From: Novosphingobium sp. 9U
GTDB lineage: Bacteria; Pseudomonadota; Alphaproteobacteria; Sphingomonadales; Sphingomonadaceae
DNA length: 31,678 nt
Assembly (NCBI RefSeq): GCF_902506425.1
Contig: NZ_LR732505.1
Span: forward strand, 1-31,678
Direction of reading: 5' to 3'
Positions 25,731 through 31,678 of this stretch are shown one piece after another; within the stretch, counting starts at the first letter, position 1, and every line of letters begins with the position of its first letter. The notes under the pieces are model-generated. The model ran no database searches and was not told the origin of the DNA. It was given only the letters and a program-made list of their open reading frames with translations. A program made the translations under genes and the position numbers.

Positions 25731-27209
25731 ATGATTCAGCGCAGGCGAGCAGGCATCGCGGCGGTCACTCTCACGGGCGTACTCATGGCTTGGGTCGCCG
25801 TGCAGCCCGCGCTTGCCCAGAAGAGCGGCGCGCCCAAGATCACGCCGCAGCCCTCCGTGTCTGACTGGGACATTGGCGCGCCCAATACGTCGCCAAGCCC
25901 GGCTCCGTCGAGCAAGGCGCGCTCCAGCACCGCTGCGCCCACGCCGCCCGCTTCGGTCCAGGGTTTGCCGCCGGCGGTCGAGGATGCCGATCCCTCCAGC
26001 ACTGCCGAGCCCGTCGTTCAGCCGGTGCCCGTGCGCGAGCCGTTGATGAACTGGCCGGTCGCAGACGCTCAGGCGCTGCTCACCACCATCCAGGGCATCA
26101 AGAGCGAAGGGCTGTTCGCCAAGGATTACCAGCCCGAGGCGCTCAAGGCGGCGATCGCGCAAGGCCCAGGGCCCGCGCTGGACCAGGTCGCCAGCCGCTC
26201 GTTCGCCTGGCTGATCGAGGATCTGCGCGACGGGCGCACGCCGGTGCCGGCGCGGGTGCAGTGGTTCGCGGTCGATCCCGACCAGGACAAGATGCCCACG
26301 GCCACCATCATGGAGCAGGCGCTCGCCAGCCACGACGTGGCCGGTGTTGTCGCCTCTCTGGCGCCGACACATCCGGACTATGCCGTTCTCAAGCAGGCGC
26401 TGGCCGACACGCCCGAGGCGCAGGCCGCCAGGAAGTCGCTGATCCGCGTCAACATGGACCGCTGGCGCTGGCTGGCGCACGACCTGGGTGAGGTCTACCT
26501 GATCACCAACGTGCCGGAGTTCCAGCTGCGGCTGACGGTCAAGAACCGCAACATCCGCACCTACAAGACCGTGGTCGGCAAGCCCGGTCGCACCGCGACG
26601 CCGCAGCTGGCCGAAACGGTCAGCGCGGTGGTGTTCAACCCGACCTGGACGGTGCCGCAGTCGATCGTCAAGGGCGAGGGGCTGGGTGCCAAGGTCATGG
26701 CCAATCCCGGCTGGGCCAAGGCGGCGGGCTATAAGGGCACGCGCGCCGAGAACGGCATGATCACGGTCGTCCAGCAGCCGGGTAAGAACAATGCCTTGGG
26801 CCTGATGAAGATCGACATGCCCAATCCCCACGCGATCTACCTGCACGACACGCCGCAGAAGCAGTATTTCAACTCCGAAGTGCGCGCCTTCAGCCACGGC
26901 TGCATCCGGACCGAACGCGCGGTGGAGCTGGGCATGACGATGGCCATCCTGGGCGCGCAGATGCCGGCCGATCAGGCGGCGGACTTGTCGCGTGCGGGTG
27001 TCTACCAGAAAGTGGCGATGACGCGGACTTTTCCGGTCTACATCACCTACATGACCATGGCGCGATCGATCGATGGCGAGCTGAAGAAGTTCGCCGACAT
27101 CTATGGCCGCGACACGCCGGTGCTGGCCAGCTTCGCCGCTCCGCGAGAGGCCAAGACCACGCAGCGCGCGAGCGAGGAACCGATCATCCAGCTCGACAAT
27201 CCGCTTTGA
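25731..27209 (+). CDS. L,D-transpeptidase, YcbB/LdtD-like
   Basis: A 492-residue periplasmic peptidoglycan enzyme that makes 3-3 crosslinks or attaches proteins to the wall. A signal peptide occupies 1-29 (basic MIQRRR, hydrophobic stretch, AQPALA-type cleavage before QKSG). A Pro/Ser/Ala-rich linker (35-95) follows, then the YcbB scaffold domain (about 105-235) and the YkuD catalytic domain (about 252-430). NMDRWRWL (241-248) and FNPTWTVPQSI (302-312) are signatures of the YcbB subgroup, and SHGCIR (388-393) holds the catalytic Cys391 with His372 and His389. No C-terminal peptidoglycan-binding domain is visible. An in-frame TTG at 25710 is the alternative start. Confidence 0.92.
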   Translation: MIQRRRAGIAAVTLTGVLMAWVAVQPALAQKSGAPKITPQPSVSDWDIGAPNTSPSPAPSSKARSSTAAPTPPASVQGLPPAVEDADPSSTAEPVVQPVPVREPLMNWPVADAQALLTTIQGIKSEGLFAKDYQPEALKAAIAQGPGPALDQVASRSFAWLIEDLRDGRTPVPARVQWFAVDPDQDKMPTATIMEQALASHDVAGVVASLAPTHPDYAVLKQALADTPEAQAARKSLIRVNMDRWRWLAHDLGEVYLITNVPEFQLRLTVKNRNIRTYKTVVGKPGRTATPQLAETVSAVVFNPTWTVPQSIVKGEGLGAKVMANPGWAKAAGYKGTRAENGMITVVQQPGKNNALGLMKIDMPNPHAIYLHDTPQKQYFNSEVRAFSHGCIRTERAVELGMTMAILGAQMPADQAADLSRAGVYQKVAMTRTFPVYITYMTMARSIDGELKKFADIYGRDTPVLASFAAPREAKTTQRASEEPIIQLDNPL

Positions 27210-27225
27210 TTGCAAGGTTTACCAT

Positions 27226-27242
27226 CTTAACCTAGTGTTAAG
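27226..27242. promoter_or_regulatory. Candidate CtrA box (TTAA-N7-TTAA) within a palindrome
   Basis: TTAA at 27227-27230 and TTAA at 27238-27241 are separated by exactly seven bases, the spacing known for alphaproteobacterial CtrA sites. The site is also a perfect palindrome, cttaac-ctagt-gttaag. It lies 17 bases after the L,D-transpeptidase stop and about 90 bases before the response-regulator start. In a GC-rich genome two TTAA words at this spacing are rare by chance. Confidence 0.5.
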
Positions 27243-27274
27243 TTGTGTAATTCCCTCGATTTTTTCAGTGGGCT

Positions 27275-27300
27275 GGAACGGCTTTCCGTGTGCGCTCGTT
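27275..27300 (+). promoter_or_regulatory. Candidate EcfG (general stress sigma) promoter
   Basis: GGAAC at 27275-27279 and CGTT at 27297-27300 are 17 bases apart, an exact match to the alphaproteobacterial EcfG consensus GGAAC-N16/17-CGTT. Initiation would fall near 27307, about 24 bases before the ATG at 27331. The gene downstream is a single-domain response regulator, a class known among general-stress genes of sphingomonads. Confidence 0.65.
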
Positions 27301-27330
27301 CATATCACAGGTTGGTATGACGAGTTGAGC

Positions 27331-27699
27331 ATGGGTTCGCGATTGAAAACGAAGGTCCTCTTGGTCGAAGACGAGCCGATGATCCGAGCGATCGGCATCG
27401 ACGCGCTCGAGGAAGCGGGTTTCGAAGTGATCGAGGCCAAGGACGCGGATGAGGCCGTTCGCATCCTCGAATTGCTGGGCGAGGTGCATGTGCTGTTCAC
27501 TGATATCCGCATGCCTGGCAGCATGAACGGGCTTGAGTTGGCGAAGTTGGTGCACGAGCGCTGGCCGGCGATGAAGATCCTGGTGACATCGGGCGATACT
27601 TGGCCCACCCAGACGCAGATACCGGACGAAGGGCATTTTCTGCCCAAGCCTTACCGCTTGGAAGCGCTCCAGAACGAAGTCAGCTCGCTGTTGAATTGA
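27331..27699 (+). CDS. Single-domain response regulator (CheY-like receiver)
   Basis: A 122-residue receiver domain with no output domain. VLLVEDEPM gives the acidic pocket (Glu13, Asp14), Asp58 in FTDIRMPG is the phosphorylation site, Ser87 in LVTSGD is the switch residue and Lys106 in FLPKPY the conserved lysine. It lacks the FATGUY motif of SdrG-type stress regulators, having VTSGDTW instead. No histidine kinase lies nearby, so the partner is unknown; it may act as a phosphate sink or by protein contact. ATG 27331 has no clear Shine-Dalgarno. A three-codon ORF (27317-27328) ends two bases before it. The candidate EcfG promoter and CtrA box lie upstream. Confidence 0.88.
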   Translation: MGSRLKTKVLLVEDEPMIRAIGIDALEEAGFEVIEAKDADEAVRILELLGEVHVLFTDIRMPGSMNGLELAKLVHERWPAMKILVTSGDTWPTQTQIPDEGHFLPKPYRLEALQNEVSSLLN

Positions 27700-27720
27700 G
27701 TGGCGGCTTTTTTGGGGTAT

Positions 27721-27743
27721 TTCGACAAGCTCAGCACGAGCGG
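27721..27743 (+). repeat. Solo REP-like fragment
   Basis: The sequence ttcgacaagctcagcacgag and the next three bases match a short interspersed motif often seen between genes in sphingomonads. No mirror-image partner is seen within the 141-base intergenic region, so this is a solitary half element. It lies between the convergent response-regulator and DUF3089 genes. Confidence 0.4.
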
Positions 27744-27840
27744 TCTGCGATGCTGACTCCACGCCATGACAGCCCGTTCTCACACCATGACCGACTGGTT
27801 GGGCCTGGCGAAAGCCGCGGGCTGATCGTGCAGCCGGCGC

Positions 27841-29016
27841 TTACTTGGCGCTAAATGCCCCCACCCGACGCGCGAGATCGGCGCGCAGGTTCGCCCAGAA
27901 CAGCGTGATGTCGTATAGGTGGTAGTTGTTGCCCGGCAGCACATAGGGCCCCATGTCGAGGTCCGGCGGCGCGCCGATGTGCAGCAGGTGATCCTTCCCG
28001 CATTGGGCCGGCACCACGCCGGGAGCCAGGGTGCCGGTGCCCTGGGCAAGGTCGGGCACCAGCGTCCCCAGGTTCTCGCGTGCCGCAGCCTTGCCGTCTT
28101 CCACGCCGCTAATCGGGTTGACGCACACGAACGAAGGGTCGGCGCCGACTTCCTGGCCATCCAGTCCGCGCCGGCGGGCATAGGCACGCAGCAGCATCTC
28201 TGTCTCGGGTGGGTCGGCGAAGCTGAGCCAGCTTACCACGCAGCCCGTCGACGTCGCGTCCTTGCACGCCGGCATGCCCATCAGCGGCAAGTCGCGATCG
28301 TTGGAAACTGGCCAGCCGATGATGTAGGCGACCGCGATGCGCTTGGCCAACGGCGTGCCGGCGATCCTGTCGCGGATCAGCCGGCGCAAGTGGAAGGCGC
28401 CCTGGCTGTGACCGGCGAGCACGATCGGCTGCCCGGGACCGATCGACTTCACGAAGGTATCGAACGCCTGCGCCACGTCGCGATAGGCGAGATCGAGCGC
28501 CTGCGTCGCCTCGGGCGCGTCCGTCAGGAAGGCGCCCACCGCAGCCTGGCGATAGCGCGGTGCCCAGACGTCGGGGCTGGCGTTGAACGGGCTGGCCATG
28601 CCCTGCACGAACAGTCGCGAGCGTTGGCGCGAGACCTGATCGTCGAGCGAGGCGTTCCAGCTCGACCGGCTGACGAGGCCGGTCGGGTGGACGAAGAAAA
28701 CGGCCGCATCGACCTTGCTCTCGGCCGTTACCGCGGGGGCCGCCTCGTCAGCACCCTCGCTCGCAGCTTCGCTCGCCTGGACCTGGGCGAAGTCGGATGG
28801 CAGCCAGCGCGCCGCATCGTTCTTCATGCCCGGCCTTGCGAGCCACATGTCGGGATCGTCGTAGCTCGCCTCGGCCAGCTTAGGCTGATCGGTGAACTTG
28901 GCCGAGGGCACGAAGGCGATCTCGGTCAGGTCCTGCGCGAAGATGCGCAAAGCCAGGAAGGCCAGGAGGACGAGCACGACGAGGCCCGTAACGATGTAGA
29001 GGAACTTGCGCGCCAT
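27841..29016 (-). CDS. DUF3089 lipase-like alpha/beta hydrolase
   Basis: A 391-residue protein of the DUF3089 family. A single N-terminal hydrophobic helix (6-27) makes it a membrane-anchored or exported protein with the bulk outside the cytoplasm. The hydrolase core shows VFFVHPTG (107-113), WAPRYRQAAVGAF (151-163), a typical DUF3089 block, and the nucleophile elbow GHSQG with Ser204. PGNNYHLYDITLFWANLR close to the C-terminus supplies conserved aromatic and His residues. An acidic Ala-rich insertion (about 80-98) precedes the core. Family function is not established; lipase or esterase activity is inferred from the Ser elbow. The start at 29016 sits right before the helix. Confidence 0.87.
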   Translation of the reverse strand: MARKFLYIVTGLVVLVLLAFLALRIFAQDLTEIAFVPSAKFTDQPKLAEASYDDPDMWLARPGMKNDAARWLPSDFAQVQASEAASEGADEAAPAVTAESKVDAAVFFVHPTGLVSRSSWNASLDDQVSRQRSRLFVQGMASPFNASPDVWAPRYRQAAVGAFLTDAPEATQALDLAYRDVAQAFDTFVKSIGPGQPIVLAGHSQGAFHLRRLIRDRIAGTPLAKRIAVAYIIGWPVSNDRDLPLMGMPACKDATSTGCVVSWLSFADPPETEMLLRAYARRRGLDGQEVGADPSFVCVNPISGVEDGKAAARENLGTLVPDLAQGTGTLAPGVVPAQCGKDHLLHIGAPPDLDMGPYVLPGNNYHLYDITLFWANLRADLARRVGAFSAK

Positions 29017-29085
29017 GGTGCCTGCGGCCCTAAAGCCTAGGGCGCGTTAACGGAAGTTCCCTTGCAGGGCGAGTGCCCGCTCGGC

Positions 29086-30198
29086 TCACGCGGCGGCTGG
29101 TGAGGCGAGGTGCTCGCCGTTCTCCTGCTTTTCCTGGTTGCGGTCGGCGGTCCGCTCGAGCCAGACCTTGAGCATGGCCACCAGCGGGTCGGCGAGGGCC
29201 AAGCCAAGGATCCCGAACAGCACGCCCATGATCAGCTGCGCGGCCAACACCAGCGCTGGCGGCAGGTCCACCGTCTTGCGCGCGATGATCGGCACGATGA
29301 CGTAGCCGTCGATCGTCTGGACCAGCGCATAGACGATGATGGTGAAGATGCCCATGTCGGCACCGCCGGAGAACCCGACCATGACCATGATAGCGCCTGA
29401 GATTGGGGCGCCGATGTTGGGCAGGGCGGCGAGCAGCCCGGTGATGAGGCCGAGCAGGAACGCCATCGGCACGCCATAGACCTGCAGCATGATCCAGGTG
29501 GCGATACCTTCCACCGCCATGCCGAGCAGGCGCCCAAACAGAAGGCGGCGCAGCGAGCGGCCCATTTCCTGGGCGCTGCGCTCGAACTCGTCGCGGCGGT
29601 CGGCAGGGAGGATCCAGGCGACGCCGCGGCGATAGATGTCGGGCTCGATCGCGAAGTAGATGCCCAGCACTACGATCAGGAACAGCGTGGTCAGGCCGCC
29701 GATCAGGCCGCCCACAGCGCGCGTGACCTGGCCGATGCCGCCCATCGCCTGTTGCGCCAGCTTCTGGACGTCACCGGTGTCGACCTTGATGCCGTGGCCC
29801 TGCAGCCAACCCAGGCCCTTGTAGAACTGGCCCTGGATGGTCGTTGGCAGCTGCGCCGCCTGCTGCGCGATCTGGCTGCCGGCGAACTGGATCGTCCACA
29901 GCATGAACGCCAGCGCTGCGATCAGCACGATGGCAACGCGCAAGCCGCGCCCGATCGGCAGGACTTTGCCCAGCAGCCGGGCGCCGCCGTCGATCAGCGC
30001 GGCGAAGACGACGCCGCCGAAGATCACCAGCAGCGATCCGGACAGGAAGATGGCGAGGCCGAACAGCAACGCGACGCCGAACCACGTCATCGCGCGGCGC
30101 ACTTCGAAGCGGACGCGCGGATCGGCGATGTCGGTTGGTCCGGCGAGACCTTCGTCGATCACCTGCTCGGTGTCGGGGCGATCGGCCGGATCTGTCAC
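29086..30198 (-). CDS. AI-2E family transporter
   Basis: A 370-residue polytopic protein of the AI-2E (PerM/TqsA/YdiK) family with about eight helices: a cluster at 35-100, a long soluble-looking segment (about 110-150), then a C-terminal block of four to five helices. GYVIVPIIARKTVDLPPALV (about 300-319) is the family's most conserved region. Members export autoinducer-2 or act as Na+/H+ antiporters; the substrate here is unknown. The start is a GTG at 30196-30198 that overlaps the lepB TGA in GTGA, giving MTDPADRPDTEQV; upstream frame to 30390 is only the shadow of lepB. This coupling makes it the last gene of the pdxJ-acpS-lepB operon. Confidence 0.9.
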   Translation of the reverse strand: MTDPADRPDTEQVIDEGLAGPTDIADPRVRFEVRRAMTWFGVALLFGLAIFLSGSLLVIFGGVVFAALIDGGARLLGKVLPIGRGLRVAIVLIAALAFMLWTIQFAGSQIAQQAAQLPTTIQGQFYKGLGWLQGHGIKVDTGDVQKLAQQAMGGIGQVTRAVGGLIGGLTTLFLIVVLGIYFAIEPDIYRRGVAWILPADRRDEFERSAQEMGRSLRRLLFGRLLGMAVEGIATWIMLQVYGVPMAFLLGLITGLLAALPNIGAPISGAIMVMVGFSGGADMGIFTIIVYALVQTIDGYVIVPIIARKTVDLPPALVLAAQLIMGVLFGILGLALADPLVAMLKVWLERTADRNQEKQENGEHLASPAAA

Positions 30199-31127
30199 GT
30201 TGCGGACCGCGGCGCAGCGGCGACTGGCTGGAGCGGCGGTCGCAGTGAAGATCCGGCGCGCCCTGTGCGCAATGCGCGCAACCAGCTCAGCGGGTTCCAG
30301 CTTTGGCTGCCGTCCAGCGAGAAGGTGATGAACTCGGCCCGGCCGCCGATGTCGGAGAGCGGCACCGGCCCGCCAAGGCCATTGCCCCACAGCGGCATGC
30401 GGCTATCGGCCGAGTGGTCGCGGTTGTCGCCCATCAAGAATACGTGCCCCTCAGGAACCATGATCTCCGGGAAGTGATCCAGAGTCTGGTTCGCGTGATC
30501 GATGATCGTGTAACTCGCACCATTGGGCAATGTTTCGCGGTAGGCGGGCAACTCGTAGACCTCGCGGCCGCTGGGCAGGCGGGTGCGGTAGTCCTCGAAG
30601 TCTTCCAGGCACGGCTTCTGGAACCCGCCGGCATCGCACATCAGCTTGTCCTCGACCGGCAATTGCACCGGCATCTCGGGACGCTGCGGTACGGGCTTGC
30701 CGTTGAGGACGATCTGGCCGTTGATCACCGCAATCCGGTCGCCGGGCAGGGCGACCACGCGCTTGATCAGGTCTTCCTTGCGGTTGCGCGGCACGACGAT
30801 GACGATGTCGCCGTACTCGGGCGTGCGGCCCAGGATCCGCCAGTCGCCGCGCGGGAGCAGGTGGAAGCTGATCGACGACCAGTCCCAGCCGTACGGGTAT
30901 TTGCTCACCACCAAGCGGTCTCCGACCAGCAGGTTGGGCATCATCGAGATCGAGGGGATGTAGAACGGCTTGGCAAGGAAGCTGTGGAAGCCCAGAACCG
31001 CCAGCAGCATCAGCGCAAGCCCGCGCAGTTCGCGTGGCCAGTCGACCCGGTCGGGTCCGCTGCGCGTGGCCGGATCGCCTGCCGGAATATCATCGTGCAA
31101 GGCGGCCTCGGCGTTGATGTTGCTCAT
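30195..31127 (-). CDS. lepB: Signal peptidase I
   Basis: A 310-residue type I signal peptidase (about 325 from the longer start). One membrane helix (about 35-50) is followed by box B PSISMMPNLLVGD with the nucleophile Ser61, box D IKRVVALPGD with the general base Lys122, and box E GDNRDHSADSR in the C-terminal part. The insert between boxes D and E contains two cysteines (LMCDAGGFQKPCL) that might form a periplasmic disulfide. The ATG at 31127 lies 16 bases after the acpS stop. An in-frame ATG at 31172 would overlap acpS and is less likely. A Pro/Ala-rich tail ends the protein. It removes signal peptides from exported proteins such as several in this window. Confidence 0.95.
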   Translation of the reverse strand: MSNINAEAALHDDIPAGDPATRSGPDRVDWPRELRGLALMLLAVLGFHSFLAKPFYIPSISMMPNLLVGDRLVVSKYPYGWDWSSISFHLLPRGDWRILGRTPEYGDIVIVVPRNRKEDLIKRVVALPGDRIAVINGQIVLNGKPVPQRPEMPVQLPVEDKLMCDAGGFQKPCLEDFEDYRTRLPSGREVYELPAYRETLPNGASYTIIDHANQTLDHFPEIMVPEGHVFLMGDNRDHSADSRMPLWGNGLGGPVPLSDIGGRAEFITFSLDGSQSWNPLSWLRALRTGRAGSSLRPPLQPVAAAPRSAT

Positions 31128-31143
31128 GGGTTGGGCAGGGATC

Positions 31144-31545
31144 CTATGCGCGGCGCGCTTCAATGATGACAAAGGCCTGTGCCCATGGATGATCGTCGGT
31201 GAGGGTAAGATGAACCACAGCCTCGTATCCTTCCGGCACGAGCGTGGCGAGCCGGGCGGCGGCCCCGCCGGTGAGCGCCAGGGTCGGCGCGCCCGAGGGC
31301 GCGTTGACGACGCCGATGTCCTTCATGAACACCCCCGCCTTGAAGCCGGTGCCCACCGCCTTGGAGAACGCCTCCTTGGCCGCGAAGCGCTTGGCGAGGG
31401 TGCCGGCGATCGTGTGCGGCCGACGCGCTGCCTTCTTGCGCTCGACCTCGGTGAAGACGCGGTTGAGGAAGCGATCGCCGAAGCGGTCGAGCGACGCCTG
31501 GATGCGCTCGATGTTGCACAGGTCAGAGCCGAGGCCGATGATCAT
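31144..31545 (-). CDS. acpS: Holo-[acyl-carrier-protein] synthase
   Basis: A 133-residue AcpS that transfers 4'-phosphopantetheine from CoA to the serine of acyl carrier protein. Asp8 in [15 protein letters not shown] and Glu58 in [15 protein letters not shown] are the Mg2+ ligands, and the size is normal for the trimeric family. The ATG at 31545 was chosen because the family always starts immediately before the GSD motif; the frame is open to 31590 without homology. It sits between pdxJ and lepB, the usual alphaproteobacterial order. Confidence 0.96.
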   Translation of the reverse strand: MIIGLGSDLCNIERIQASLDRFGDRFLNRVFTEVERKKAARRPHTIAGTLAKRFAAKEAFSKAVGTGFKAGVFMKDIGVVNAPSGAPTLALTGGAAARLATLVPEGYEAVVHLTLTDDHPWAQAFVIIEARRA

Positions 31546-31549
31546 TCTT

Positions 31550-31572
31550 GTCCTCCCCGTACCGGGGAGGAC
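31550..31572. repeat. Palindrome between pdxJ and acpS
   Basis: gtcctccccg, loop tac, cggggaggac form a perfect 10-bp stem five bases upstream of the acpS ATG, within the probable operon. No T-run follows on the reading strand. It belongs to the C/G-run palindrome style of the window and could reduce access to the acpS start or set the transcript end of pdxJ. Confidence 0.6.
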
Positions 31573-31586
31573 AGATCCCGTAATTT

Positions 31587-31678
31587 TCACCGCACCGCGT
31601 CCATCAGCTCGCGCATCTTGGTGACGCTCGCCTCCAAGCCGCAGAAGATCGCCTCGCCAATGAGGTAATGTCCGATGT
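31587..31678 (-). CDS. pdxJ: Pyridoxine 5'-phosphate synthase, C-terminal end (partial)
   Basis: Only the last 29 codons and the TGA are inside the window. They read [18 protein letters not shown] followed by [11 protein letters not shown], which matches the conserved end of PdxJ (NIGHxLIGEAIFxGLE). PdxJ condenses 1-deoxyxylulose 5-phosphate with 3-amino-2-oxopropyl phosphate to pyridoxine phosphate. It is the first visible gene of the pdxJ-acpS-lepB group. The rest lies beyond the right edge. Confidence 0.9.
   Translation of the reverse strand, partial: IGHYLIGEAIFCGLEASVTKMRELMDAVR

Overview
The window is high-GC, densely packed alphaproteobacterial chromosome. Gene content and order point to the Sphingomonadales, probably Novosphingobium or a near relative. 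The supporting signs are a GapR/DUF2312 gene next to yebC, the pdxJ-acpS-lepB order, a PEP-CTERM-like sorting tail, an alphaproteobacterial EcfG-type promoter motif, a CtrA-type box, and several palindromic intergenic repeats of the kind scattered through sphingomonad genomes. The genus is inferred from general resemblance, not from a search. There are no rRNA or tRNA genes, no CRISPR array, no transposase and no phage genes. Most of the window is ordinary housekeeping DNA.

Layout. 1-3340: oligopeptidase B, an inverted-repeat element whose right end supplies the Shine-Dalgarno of a hotdog thioesterase, then a divergent pair of very small genes, one a probable HTH protein. 3340-6303 (minus): alanine dehydrogenase and a KefB/C-type cation/proton antiporter. 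6304-7201: a 390-base gene-free stretch holding a MITE-like repeat, then a small exported Cys-containing protein of visibly lower GC. 7202-12425: ftsK and a thiE/TenI-like gene (minus), the YggS PLP protein (plus) and pyruvate kinase (minus). 12532-19508: DUF1244, GapR-family protein, yebC, DUF3147 membrane protein and ruvC, then a divergent GT22-like glycosyltransferase and SDR pair, then ruvA, a GFA-family zinc protein and ruvB. The Holliday-junction genes are therefore present but split by about 2.6 kb. 19509-21675: a Ser/Thr/Gly-rich secreted protein with a PEP-CTERM-like tail, facing an alpha/beta hydrolase. 21812-25521 (minus): aconitase A and an EamA transporter. 25731-27699: an L,D-transpeptidase followed by a single-domain response regulator. 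27841-29016 (minus): a DUF3089 lipase-like protein. 29086-31678 (minus): AI-2E-family permease, lepB, acpS and the 3' end of pdxJ, apparently one operon read from pdxJ.

Signals that stand out. Upstream of the orphan receiver gene lie an exact GGAAC-N17-CGTT motif (EcfG general-stress sigma type) and, about 33 bases further up, an exact TTAA-N7-TTAA motif (CtrA type), so one small regulator may join stress and cell-cycle control. Other points are a GFA-family gene with overlapping codons on both sides between ruvA and ruvB, a bacterial GT22-like mannosyltransferase whose stop codon overlaps that of ruvC in a CTAG, start codons of thiE and yggS that can overlap in a CCATGG, and the repeat-built PEP-CTERM-like protein. 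I found no clearly undescribed multi-gene system.
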